Assembly: GCA_023230925.1 (NCBI GenBank)
Contig: JALNWK010000026.1
Location: forward strand, 1 to 34,829
Direction: 5' to 3'
Length of the DNA stretch: 34,829 nucleotides
Source of the DNA: Limnochordia bacterium
Lineage (GTDB): Bacteria; Bacillota; Limnochordia; DUMW01
Below are positions 1 through 8,384 of this stretch, in pieces. The position numbers and the translations under genes were made by a program. Positions within the stretch are counted from its first letter, which is position 1, and each line of letters opens with the position of its first letter. The notes below the pieces were generated by a model. The model made no database searches. It had not been told where the DNA came from and was given only the letters and a program-made list of their open reading frames with translations.

Positions 1-121
1 GCATCTTGCATCGTTATTATCCAACGACTGAAGCTTGCTAGGAGCCGTGTACGGGTCCGTACGCACGGTTCTTTGAGAGGGCCGCCGCTAGGAAAGACCA
101 CCTAGCGGCACCCTACTCGAT
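1..121 (+). mobile_element. 3' end of a group II intron (domains V and VI)
   Basis: Positions 42-71 fold as a domain V hairpin: a GAGCCGTG/CACGGTTC lower stem with the AGC triad, a two-base CG bulge, and a TACG/CGTA upper stem. Positions about 76-121 form domain VI, with a long GCCGCTAGG/CCTAGCGGC stem, an unpaired A close to the 3' side (the likely branch point) and the ending CTACTCGAT usual for bacterial group II introns. The intron-encoded reverse transcriptase would lie to the left, outside the window. The 3' splice site should be at about 121. Identification is from structure and end sequence; the intron class was not determined. Confidence 0.85.
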
Positions 122-723
122 TTAAGTCTAAGGATGGTACATTACCTGCGGGATCGTGTTGTTCGGAGGGAGAAACCCGCAGATTAGCCATACGTTGTAG
201 ATGGAGCAGTGCAGTCAAAGACGGAAGATACCTTATCTAAGGGGATTAGTCTTGTAGTAAGTGTTTAGTTATTGCAGTCGCTGCTAAAGGAGATGCGTTA
301 GTCTTCGAAAAGACTGTCAGTTAGTGAGTGTTCAAGCTTGACGTGAATGCAGGGCTATGCTAATCTATAGATAGGTTACTCACAGAGTAAGTAACGTATC
401 CATCAAGTGGATACGCGGAGGGCTGTTCCCTAAGCAACGGGCGAGCGGATCTCAGATGGTTTGAGCTTCTTGTCTGTCGACTCGACTCGATTGTTAGTTG
501 GGAACCAAGCTAAGCTGCACGTAATAGTGGGCTAGAGGGGTTCTAACAAGATAATTGAGCCAAGTTCCTGTGAAATCTCTGAACAGTACACGACTGTTGA
601 CTAAGCTACATTAAGCTACTCATTATGAAATAGAACAGATTGATTGTTTAGTGGAATAGAGTGAGGTCTATATAATTGGCATAAAGTCCACACATATGCA
701 AAAGCAAGGGAGGAACGAAGCTC
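122..723. other. Gene-less 600-base region with several small hairpins
   Basis: No reading frame here looks like a protein gene. Visible structures are a perfect 6-bp stem with a CGAA loop at 300-315, a GTTACT/AGTAAC pairing at about 375-394, and a perfect 8-bp stem with a 5-base loop at 395-415. It starts directly at the group II intron 3' splice site, so its first part is the 3' exon. A TATAAT at 671-676 could be the -10 box of the downstream gene, but no good -35 box sits in front of it. It may be a decayed gene, a leader or a structured RNA; I cannot tell which. Confidence 0.5.
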
Positions 724-2004
724 ATGTTGACGGAGTTTAGGAGGATGAAGGGTGCAGGTTGGGCTATTGCAGTTGTATTCTCAATAATACTATTGGCTAC
801 TGTAGTGTGCGCTAATACCACCGTTACGCTTTGGTATTGGAATTGGGCTGGAATGGATCGGGCTATGAAACGTATTGTCCCCATGTTCGAAGCCCAAAAC
901 CCAGGGATTACCGTGGAAACCGCAGGTTGGGGTAGCCCTGATCAGCTTATAGTTCGGACGCTTAGTGGAACGCCGCCGGATGTTGTTGTTACCCAAGAAG
1001 GACATCTAGGCCAATTCGTTTCAGAGGGTATCATATTACCACTGAATTCCCTTATTGATGCCACTCCTGAAGTAAAAGACGGTTTGGTGCCTCAGGCCTG
1101 GCGGGGCATTGCGATGAATGAGCAGTACTGGTTCATTCCTGGGATCGAATGGGGGCCAAGGGATGGTTTTGCCTGGAACAAAACGTTCTTTGACGAAGCC
1201 GGTCTACCCGGATTTGATCCTGATAAGGCTCCTTCTTGGGATCTTGTAGCTGAGTATAATGCAAAGTTGGCTCAAAGGAATGTCGAAGGAGAGGTTACAC
1301 GCGTAGGGTATCATCCTGCCGAAGGAAGAAACGGTGATATCTACGTATGGGAGTTTGCATTAGGTGCGTGCTGGTGGGACGCTGCCGAGGAGAGAATTCG
1401 GTTGAATACGGCTGCCTTTACTGATGCCTTACAGTACTTATTTGATCGGTTCATTGCGCCCTATAGTACAGAGTTTATAGGGTTACGTTCGTGGTATGTG
1501 ATCGCGCAAGGAAGAACCGCTATGGCCAACCTGGGATACTACGCACCAGGACAGCTTCGTTCTCGGGCAAGCCAATGGGATTTTAGGTATACATGGCATC
1601 CGACCATGAGTGGACAGCGTGCCACTGCGCTTAGCGGTTGGGGCTATGCGATACCTGCGGGAGCGCAGAAAGATGAAGCATGGAAACTCATTACGTTCCT
1701 TGTGGATAATCTGGAAGCCCAACAGATTATTTATGAAGAGACGGGTTACTTTCCCGCATCGACGAAGTTCTTCAGCGAGTTTAGGTCCGCCGACCCCGGT
1801 ATGAACTGGTTTGCAAACGCCGTAAATGATACCGAATGGGCGGTCCCTGAGGATAATAGACCTAGCTGGGGTGTAGGTATAGTTCATAATGCCCTTGGCG
1901 ATGTTATGAGCCAGGTCTATGGTGGAAAAGCTCCAGCTAAAACGGCCCTTGATTCTATTCAGTCCCAAGTTGATGCGCAAGCTGCACAATATGCCCAGAA
2001 ATGA
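724..2004 (+). CDS. Extracellular solute-binding protein of a sugar ABC transporter (family 1)
   Basis: A 426-residue secreted binding protein that should capture a sugar outside the membrane for an ABC importer. It has a hydrophobic N-terminal signal (residues ~12-30, ending VVCAN; a lipobox is only weakly matched, so lipoprotein or signal peptidase I processing are both possible). The mature start TVTLWYWNWAG, the GTPPDVV segment and the ALSGWGYAIPAGAQKDEAWK segment are typical of family 1 binding proteins (MalE/UgpB type). GGAGG lies about 11 bases before the ATG. No permease or ATPase gene follows, so it is an orphan; its place next to sialidase and nan genes suggests a sialic-acid or glycan ligand, which is inference only. 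Confidence 0.85.
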   Translation: MLTEFRRMKGAGWAIAVVFSIILLATVVCANTTVTLWYWNWAGMDRAMKRIVPMFEAQNPGITVETAGWGSPDQLIVRTLSGTPPDVVVTQEGHLGQFVSEGIILPLNSLIDATPEVKDGLVPQAWRGIAMNEQYWFIPGIEWGPRDGFAWNKTFFDEAGLPGFDPDKAPSWDLVAEYNAKLAQRNVEGEVTRVGYHPAEGRNGDIYVWEFALGACWWDAAEERIRLNTAAFTDALQYLFDRFIAPYSTEFIGLRSWYVIAQGRTAMANLGYYAPGQLRSRASQWDFRYTWHPTMSGQRATALSGWGYAIPAGAQKDEAWKLITFLVDNLEAQQIIYEETGYFPASTKFFSEFRSADPGMNWFANAVNDTEWAVPEDNRPSWGVGIVHNALGDVMSQVYGGKAPAKTALDSIQSQVDAQAAQYAQK

Positions 2005-2152
2005 TTCCTGTGGTTTTTGCTAGAGAATCTGTCCGACAATGATAAGGAATTTGTGAAAAAGGGGTCATATAGCAAAGGTACGTGTATCAGCCTGAACCTT
2101 CAGTTGATCCATCTTTGCTGCAGACATAAACAACCTGAAAGGGGAATCATCA

Positions 2153-2803
2153 ATGTTAAGCAAGCGTTGTAAAAGGGTACAGTTCTTGACTTTCGCTGTA
2201 TGGCTCAGTGTGATTGTTGTTCCCTTGGTGTCCGCACAAGCCAAGCTGCCCGAACCATTACTGGACTATTCCGTAAAGGAGACGTTCGTTGGTTTAACCA
2301 GTTTCATTGACGTAACTGAGGATCTAGATAAAGTAGCTGGATTGTCCGAAGCGACTATCGCGGTAAGGTTCAAAACATCGACTATGGGTGTTATGAGCCT
2401 CTTTAGCGCTTCAAATGACCAGTTCCCAGATGGCGAAGTATGTTTCCCCATGGCATGGGGTAATCTAATGTGCCACGTCCGTGGGCCGGGGAACGCGGCA
2501 GGGGGAAAGGCTCATCCGACCAAGGTTGTATACACTGCCTATCAGAATATCTGCGATGGGAAATGGCATGTGGCGATTTTGGTTCTTGGAAAGGATGGGA
2601 CTGCCGTATACGTGGATGGAACAAAACTAGCTTCGGGTGATGTGGGTGTGTGCTTCGCCTCAGTGGAAGGCCTTAACACCATGAGTATCGGTAGGAACGT
2701 TCACGATGAGGGTGGGGAATGGTACTATGAAGGCGACATTGATTATGTGCAGATTTATGATCAGGTGCTAACGGAAGAGCAAATAGTTGAGCTTAGCAAA
2801 TAG
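2153..2803 (+). CDS. Secreted stand-alone CBM40-like (sialidase N-terminal lectin) protein
   Basis: A 216-residue protein with a signal peptide (cleavage likely after VSA, residue ~29) and a single concanavalin-like domain filling the rest. It is a clear paralog of the N-terminal module of the sialidase encoded next: both share PEP-LLDY, the TSFIDVTED-type segment, LFSASND-FPDGE, VYVDG, NTMSIGRNV and a GDIDYVQIYD-type ending. That module corresponds to the sialidase N-terminal lectin family (CBM40), which binds sialic acid. There is no catalytic domain and no anchor. An AAAGGGG ribosome site precedes the ATG. It probably binds sialylated glycans outside the cell or helps the sialidase stay on substrate; it could also be a partial duplication of the sialidase gene that kept only the lectin part. 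Confidence 0.8.
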   Translation: MLSKRCKRVQFLTFAVWLSVIVVPLVSAQAKLPEPLLDYSVKETFVGLTSFIDVTEDLDKVAGLSEATIAVRFKTSTMGVMSLFSASNDQFPDGEVCFPMAWGNLMCHVRGPGNAAGGKAHPTKVVYTAYQNICDGKWHVAILVLGKDGTAVYVDGTKLASGDVGVCFASVEGLNTMSIGRNVHDEGGEWYYEGDIDYVQIYDQVLTEEQIVELSK

Positions 2804-2871
2804 CTGGGATTAACGGGACTAGAACGAGCGTCTGGAGTATGTTTACATCGGCGGGTATGGGGCTAGATAGG

Positions 2872-2904
2872 ACTTATGGGGCGGCGATGAGCCGCCCTAT
2901 AAGT
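2872..2904 (+). other. Strong intergenic hairpin
   Basis: A 14-bp arm at 2872-2885 pairs with 2891-2904 (one G-T wobble) around a 5-base loop. No T-run follows on either strand, so it is not a standard intrinsic terminator. It lies between the CBM40 gene and the sialidase gene and may stabilise or attenuate the message. Confidence 0.6.
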
Positions 2905-2970
2905 AACCTAATACCAGACCTATCGCAGACAGTATTCTATAAAGGTAGGATAACCAAGAGAGGGGAATAG

Positions 2971-5331
2971 ATGGTGCAAAGTGGTTATTTGCATTACGTT
3001 GGGCTTTTGGTGCTGATGGTTGTTCTGTGTCCTATAGTTTGGGCGCAAAGCAATGTACCTGAACCGATCCTAGACTATGCTGTAAACAAGAGTTTCGCAG
3101 GAAAAACCAGCTTTATCGACATTACTGAGGACATAGACCAGGTGATCGGGATGTCTGAAGCTTCGGTACTGGCTCGGTTTCGGACTTCAGGGTTGGGGGT
3201 TTTTACCTTCTTTAGTGCCTCCAACGATCGTTTCCCCGACGGAGAAATGGCATTTACTATGGTCAATGGCCAATTGATGTGCCATGTGCGGGATACAGAT
3301 GGTAAGGTTAAGCAAGTGTATACAGCCCCGGGAAACTACAGTGATGGTAAATGGCACACGGGGGTGCTTACCCTGGGATCGACAGGAACAGAAGTATATG
3401 TTGACGGAAGAAAGATTGCAGAGGGTAATGTGCCGGTATGCTTCAATTCGGTGAAGGATCTTAATTCCATGAGTATAGGTAGAAACGTCGATAATAAGGG
3501 TGAACCTGGTGAATGGCATTATGAAGGGGATATTGATCTTGTACAGGTTTACGACAAAGCCCTTTCGGAAGAAGAGATAGTGCGGCTAAGTATGCCCACG
3601 ATCACAGAAACACACAAGATATCCCTACCTGATGGTGTTGTAAAAACAGAGCCGGCTAAGGTGTTCTACCCGGGGCTTGATGGCTCCAGAGCTTATCGGA
3701 TACCATCTTTGATTACCACCAAAGACAATACGATCATAGCGGGTATAGACAAAAGGGTTAGCCACTCAGCAGATAGTCCGAATAATATCGATGCGGCCAT
3801 CAGACGGAGTACCGACAATGGAGAGACGTGGCAGGATATTCAGGTTTTGATTGATTATCCGGGTGAAGGCAGTGATGGTGCTTCTGTAATTGATATGTCC
3901 TTACTTCAGGACAATTGTACCGGAACTATCTGGCTTTTGATCTGCCATTTCCCTGGGGGCTATGGGTTTCCTCAGGCGCAACCGGGTGTGGGGTTCGATG
4001 CCAATGGATACAAATTGCTCTACGATAGTGCAGGCAATGAGTATACGCTAAGAGAAAATGGCGAAGTGTTCGATAGTGCTAATCGCAAAACGGACATGGT
4101 TGTGGATGAAGCTGGAGATGTGCATCGCGCAGATGGAACTAAGTACGGAAACATCTACTTAAAGGGTGCTCCTCTACGAGAAAAGGGTACCGCCTTCTTG
4201 CAGATTATTCACAGCGATGATGACGGTTTAACTTGGTCGAAGCCTGTGGATCTCAACACCCAGGTCAAGGAACCATGGATGAGGTTTATCGGGACGGGTC
4301 CTGGCCGTGGGATTCAGCTTACTAAAGGAGAGCACAAGGGGAGATTAGTTTTTCCGATATACTTCACCAACACTAGAGGCATGCAGTCCAGCGCGGTTAT
4401 TTACAGTGATGATCACGGTGCGACTTGGCAGCGGGGGGCCTCACCGAATGATGGTCGGATATGGATCGACAAGAGAACACTTTCTGCAGAGACGCTTAGT
4501 AATAGCCTTGCTCAGTTGACGGAGGCCCAGGTGGTAGAATTAGCCAACGGGGACTTGAAGATGTTCATGCGCAATACCAGTGTACCGCGGGTGGCTGTCG
4601 CTACTAGCAAAGATGGAGGCCACACGTGGGAAGCCAATGTTGAATTTGATTCGGCCTTGCTCGAACCATACTGTCAGTTGACCGTGATTAGCTATCCAGA
4701 CCAACAGGACGGTAAAGATCGGTTGATCTTCGCCAATCCTGCTAATGCGAGTGCGCGTATCAACGGTGTGGTGAGGCTTAGTGAAGATGGAGGCAAGACT
4801 TGGCCCTATTCCAAGGTCATTACCCCCGATGGTTATGCTTATTCCTGCTTAACCGTCTTGCCCAATGGTGAGATTGGTTTACTCTATGAAGATAACGTTT
4901 ACAGCGGTGGGTCAGGCTGCACCATCTGGTTTACACGGTTTAATCTTGAATGGTTGAAATACGAATTACCGGTTATTGTAGAAAGACCAGCACAGGTAGT
5001 TGATATTACCGCCCGTGGTGGGGTCTTCCGGCCAGGGGATGTTATTGATATCCAGGTGGTCTTTGATAAACCTGTTTTTGTGATTGGAACGCCACAGCTG
5101 ACGTTAGTAACCGGCGGGGCTGCAAAAACCCAGGTATCCTATACCAAAGGTTCCGGTACCGATACTTTAGTCTTCCAGTATCATGTTCCAGGAGAGAATT
5201 ACGGACAGCTTGACAACCTCGCTGATATTGATCTAGGTGGCGGTAGCATCACCGAGGCCAATGGTAAGCCAGTTGAGCTAACCCTTAAGGCGGGAGCCCT
5301 GGCCCATAAGCAGATTATGGTAGAACACTAA
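2971..5331 (+). CDS. Secreted sialidase: CBM40 + GH33 propeller + Ig-like tail
   Basis: A 786-residue exo-alpha-sialidase that should release terminal sialic acids from glycans. Order: signal peptide (cut near VWA, residue ~25), CBM40 lectin domain (~27-215), GH33 six-bladed propeller (~225-670), and a C-terminal bacterial Ig-like/cadherin-like domain (~675-786). Catalytic residues are all found by position: R243 in YRIPSL, acid/base D268, E518 in TEAQ, R534, R596 and nucleophile Y624 in YAYSCL. Spacings (25 from first Arg to Asp, 16 from Glu to second Arg, 62 to third Arg) match what I recall for pneumococcal NanB. Five Asp-boxes are visible, for example STDNGETW and SEDGGKTW. An insert at ~345-400 sits where sialidases of this type have an extra domain. 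AGAGGGG precedes the ATG. Hydrolytic versus intramolecular trans-sialidase activity cannot be decided here. Confidence 0.93.
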   Translation: MVQSGYLHYVGLLVLMVVLCPIVWAQSNVPEPILDYAVNKSFAGKTSFIDITEDIDQVIGMSEASVLARFRTSGLGVFTFFSASNDRFPDGEMAFTMVNGQLMCHVRDTDGKVKQVYTAPGNYSDGKWHTGVLTLGSTGTEVYVDGRKIAEGNVPVCFNSVKDLNSMSIGRNVDNKGEPGEWHYEGDIDLVQVYDKALSEEEIVRLSMPTITETHKISLPDGVVKTEPAKVFYPGLDGSRAYRIPSLITTKDNTIIAGIDKRVSHSADSPNNIDAAIRRSTDNGETWQDIQVLIDYPGEGSDGASVIDMSLLQDNCTGTIWLLICHFPGGYGFPQAQPGVGFDANGYKLLYDSAGNEYTLRENGEVFDSANRKTDMVVDEAGDVHRADGTKYGNIYLKGAPLREKGTAFLQIIHSDDDGLTWSKPVDLNTQVKEPWMRFIGTGPGRGIQLTKGEHKGRLVFPIYFTNTRGMQSSAVIYSDDHGATWQRGASPNDGRIWIDKRTLSAETLSNSLAQLTEAQVVELANGDLKMFMRNTSVPRVAVATSKDGGHTWEANVEFDSALLEPYCQLTVISYPDQQDGKDRLIFANPANASARINGVVRLSEDGGKTWPYSKVITPDGYAYSCLTVLPNGEIGLLYEDNVYSGGSGCTIWFTRFNLEWLKYELPVIVERPAQVVDITARGGVFRPGDVIDIQVVFDKPVFVIGTPQLTLVTGGAAKTQVSYTKGSGTDTLVFQYHVPGENYGQLDNLADIDLGGGSITEANGKPVELTLKAGALAHKQIMVEH

Positions 5332-5347
5332 AGGCTTGTGAAATAAT

Positions 5348-5395
5348 GGGGTGGGAAAGACATATTGTGTACTGCTCTATTCCACCCCTTTCGTT
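5348..5395 (+). terminator. Intrinsic terminator after the sialidase gene
   Basis: GGGGTGGGAA at 5348-5357 pairs with TTCCACCCC at 5380-5388 (one bulged G), followed by a T-rich stretch. It ends the secreted part of the locus and separates it from the following four-gene operon. Confidence 0.7.
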
Positions 5396-5619
5396 CTTCT
5401 TCTGTTATGCTGCCAATACAAACGGAAGTACTGAATCGCATGACTTACTCCTGTTATTTTGGTGCTTGGTCATCAAACCGCTCTGCCTCTGTGCTTGATG
5501 AGGTAGTAATTCCATGGTAGACTAGACTGAGATTACCCGGATAGCAAATATGTTAACCGCAATGTGGAAAAAGAGGGCTTGCCAGATAAGCCTATAGACC
5601 AAATGAGGGGATGATAAGG

Positions 5620-6690
5620 GTGCCCGATATGTTTAACACGCGATTTATTGATCTAGATGAAGATGTAAAGCGACAGGTGGTCGTAGACCGAGAACCTGGG
5701 CAATATCTTGGTCATCCAACGACGGTGCTCTTGGAGGACCAAAGGACAATACTCACTGTCTATCCCAAGGGTCATGGCAAGGGTCCGATCATCTTGAAAA
5801 AGAGTAACGATACCGGGCTAACTTGGTCGGAGCGACTTCCTGTGCCGGAGAGTTTCAAGACCAGTAAGGAAACCCCTACGATTCATCGAGTTATCGATGC
5901 TAACGGAACCAGACGACTGATCCTGTTTTCTGGGCTGTATCCGATTCGTATGGCTGTTTCCGAGGACGACGGAGTGACTTGGTCTGAACTTACCCCAATC
6001 GGAGATTTTGGGGGCATAGTCGCCATGGCCAGCGTGATTCCTTTACTGACTGGCAAAGGACATTATGCCGCATTCTTTCATGATGATGGTCGATATCTGC
6101 ATAATGCCGGGAAATGGGCTGGTTTTCAAGTGTTCATGTGTACATCCGAAGATGGCGGTTTATCCTGGAGCGAACCAATTGCTGTTGCGGAGCTTCCTGA
6201 TGCGCACCTATGCGAACCAGGTGCCGTGCGCTCACCCGATGGTAAGCAGATTGCCTTGCTGCTTCGGGAAAACAGTAAACAGTATCATTCCTTCGTGGTC
6301 TTCAGTAATGATGAGGGTGCGACCTGGTCCGAGCCTAGGCAGGTCTCCCTAGCCTTAACCGGAGATCGACACGTGGCACGCTATGCCCTAGATGGACGAC
6401 TGGTTGTCACCTTTAGGGATACGGCCAAGGACTCGCCGACATGGGGCGATTGGATTGCTTGGGTTGGTACCTATGATGATCTCGTTCATGGTGGGGATGG
6501 CCAGTACCGAGTCAGATTAAAGGATAACAAATATGACGGGGATTGTGCTTACCCGGGTCTGGAGCTGTTGCCCGACGGTACTTTCGTTACAGTTACCTAC
6601 GGGCATTGGATCGAAGGGGAAGAACCATATATTCTGGCGGTTCGCTTCAGACTTGAGGAACTAGATGTCTTAGCAAGGAAGACCATTTAG
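5620..6690 (+). CDS. Cytosolic sialidase-like BNR/Asp-box propeller protein
   Basis: About 356 residues, no signal peptide. Four Asp-box repeats are visible (NDTGLTW, SEDDGVTW, SEDGGLSW, SNDEGATW), so it is a sialidase-fold beta-propeller. Parts of a GH33-like site can be matched: CEPGAVR followed by LLLREN, a later VTFRD, and Tyr in CAYPGL. The usual first arginine motif (RIP) is replaced by GHPTT and an added GHGKG motif is present, so chemistry may differ from a normal sialidase. It is the first gene of an operon with nanA (32-base gap). GAGGGG directly abuts an ATG at 5611, which is too close; GTG at 5620 has correct spacing, and ATG at 5629 is another option. It may act on an imported sialoside or sialic-acid derivative; that is inference. 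Confidence 0.75.
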   Translation: MPDMFNTRFIDLDEDVKRQVVVDREPGQYLGHPTTVLLEDQRTILTVYPKGHGKGPIILKKSNDTGLTWSERLPVPESFKTSKETPTIHRVIDANGTRRLILFSGLYPIRMAVSEDDGVTWSELTPIGDFGGIVAMASVIPLLTGKGHYAAFFHDDGRYLHNAGKWAGFQVFMCTSEDGGLSWSEPIAVAELPDAHLCEPGAVRSPDGKQIALLLRENSKQYHSFVVFSNDEGATWSEPRQVSLALTGDRHVARYALDGRLVVTFRDTAKDSPTWGDWIAWVGTYDDLVHGGDGQYRVRLKDNKYDGDCAYPGLELLPDGTFVTVTYGHWIEGEEPYILAVRFRLEELDVLARKTI

Positions 6691-6722
6691 CAGGCGTAGA
6701 GCAGGAAGGAAGGAATTATATC

Positions 6723-7661
6723 GTGACGGTTTCAGATAGATTATCAGGTTTGATTGCCGCGACGTTTACTCCAATGCATCAGGATGGCTCCTTAAACCTA
6801 AAGCAGGTACCACTTATCGTTGAACACCTCATTCGCGAAGAGATCAGTGGTATGTATGTGTGCGGCAGTACAGGCGAAGGTCCATCCTTAACCACTGAGG
6901 AACGATGCGAGACTGTGGAGGCGTACGTTAATGCCTCATCCGGACGAATTCCGGTTATTACCCAGGTTGGTCATGACTCTTTGCAGGAAGCCAAGAAGCT
7001 TGCCGGACATTCAGCGCAGGTAGGTGTTGATGCCATAGCTGCCTTGCCACCAAGTTACTTCAAGTGCGGTTCCCTGGAGGTGCTCATCGAGTGCCTTGCT
7101 GAGATAGCCGGGGTTTGTCCATCTCTTCCGTTTTTCTATTATCACATTCCTGCATTAACCGGTTGTGATTTAGATATGATTGAGTTTCTGCAGAGGGCAC
7201 CAGAGCGCATTCCGAACCTAGCTGGTATCAAGTATAGTGCACCGACTTTACATGAGTTCCAAGGATGTGTGAGATTTGCCCGCGGTCGATTTGATGTTTT
7301 GTTTGGAGTTGACGAAATGATGCTCGGAGCCTTGGCGATGGGTGCCAAGGGAGCTATTGGTAGTACCTACAACTTTGCAGCACCCATATATCGCCAAGTC
7401 GTCCGGACATATGGGCAGGGTGATCTGGAACGGGCCAGAGAATTCCAAGGTGTTGCCGGCGATATGATCCGGGTTTTGGCTCGGTTTGGGGGTCAACCAG
7501 CCATCAAGTCCATGATGAAGTTTCTTGGAATTGATTGTGGTCCCTCGAGGTTACCCCTTGTTGCATTGTCTGATAGCGAGCTCAGCGAATTGAGAAAGGC
7601 CATGGACGCCATAGGTTTGTTTGAATTTCTGAAACCAGGAGCGCACGCAGCTAATCTATAG
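6723..7661 (+). CDS. nanA: N-acetylneuraminate lyase
   Basis: A 312-residue class I aldolase of the dihydrodipicolinate synthase/NAL family. It splits N-acetylneuraminate into N-acetylmannosamine and pyruvate in the cytosol. Visible motifs: GSTGEG near residue 47 for the carboxylate of pyruvate, Tyr140 in YYHIPALTG, and the Schiff-base lysine K170 in GIKYSAPT. YYHIPALTG and GIKYS are typical of NanA rather than DapA. The start is GTG after GGAAGGAA. It lies 32 bases after the sialidase-like gene and 12 bases before nanE, so all are probably one transcript. Confidence 0.93.
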   Translation: MTVSDRLSGLIAATFTPMHQDGSLNLKQVPLIVEHLIREEISGMYVCGSTGEGPSLTTEERCETVEAYVNASSGRIPVITQVGHDSLQEAKKLAGHSAQVGVDAIAALPPSYFKCGSLEVLIECLAEIAGVCPSLPFFYYHIPALTGCDLDMIEFLQRAPERIPNLAGIKYSAPTLHEFQGCVRFARGRFDVLFGVDEMMLGALAMGAKGAIGSTYNFAAPIYRQVVRTYGQGDLERAREFQGVAGDMIRVLARFGGQPAIKSMMKFLGIDCGPSRLPLVALSDSELSELRKAMDAIGLFEFLKPGAHAANL

Positions 7662-7673
7662 GGTGGAATCATC

Positions 7674-8384
7674 ATGATGGGAGCATTTTTGCAGGGAATA
7701 AGAGGCGGGTTAGTTGTTTCTTGTCAGGCCCGGGGGGACAATCCATTAAGTGGGGCAGACTACATGCTTGCTATGGCCAAGGCTGCTCAATTAGGTGGGG
7801 CTGTAGGGATTCGTGCTGAAGGAGAAGAGGATGTCAGAACAATCAAGCAACATGTGTCCCTCCCGATGATTGGGTTGATCAAGGAGGTCTATCCGGATTC
7901 GCCTGTATATATTACGCCCACAAAAAAAGAGGTAAAGCGAGTTATCGCCGCTGGTGCCGACATTATTGCTATTGATGCGACGGGTCAAAAAAGGCCTGGA
8001 CAAGGAAGTCCAGATAGTGTACGGGAGCTAGTAAAACTAGTGCACCAGGCAGGAAAGCTGGCTATGGCGGATATCTCTACATTAGATGAGGCCATACAAG
8101 CTGAGTCACTCGGGTTTGATGTAATCGGGACTACCCTTTCCGGTTATACACCCTATAGCTCTAAGATCAGTGGACCGGATCTGGATCTTGTCCAGGGTAT
8201 TGCTAAAAGATGCAAAGTCCCTGTGATTGCCGAAGGACGCTACTGGACCCGGGAGGATGTAGGGAAAGCTCTGGAATTAGGCGCTTGGGCGGTGGTAGTA
8301 GGTACCGCGATCACTAATCCATGGTTGATTACCAAAAGGTTTGTGTCGTATATCAGTACGCACAGTAAAAAGGGGTCGGGTTAA
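7674..8384 (+). CDS. nanE: N-acetylmannosamine-6-phosphate 2-epimerase
   Basis: A 236-residue TIM-barrel enzyme that turns ManNAc-6-phosphate into GlcNAc-6-phosphate. Family marks are the N-terminal GGLVVSCQA segment, IIAIDATGQKRP in mid-barrel, ADIST, GTTLSGYT and the phosphate-binding end VIAEGRYWTREDVGKALELG with VVVGTAITNP. Length is usual for NanE. Two adjacent ATGs (7674, 7677) follow GGGTGG; either may be used. The stop codon overlaps the start of the kinase gene (TAATG), indicating translational coupling. Confidence 0.95.
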   Translation: MMGAFLQGIRGGLVVSCQARGDNPLSGADYMLAMAKAAQLGGAVGIRAEGEEDVRTIKQHVSLPMIGLIKEVYPDSPVYITPTKKEVKRVIAAGADIIAIDATGQKRPGQGSPDSVRELVKLVHQAGKLAMADISTLDEAIQAESLGFDVIGTTLSGYTPYSSKISGPDLDLVQGIAKRCKVPVIAEGRYWTREDVGKALELGAWAVVVGTAITNPWLITKRFVSYISTHSKKGSG

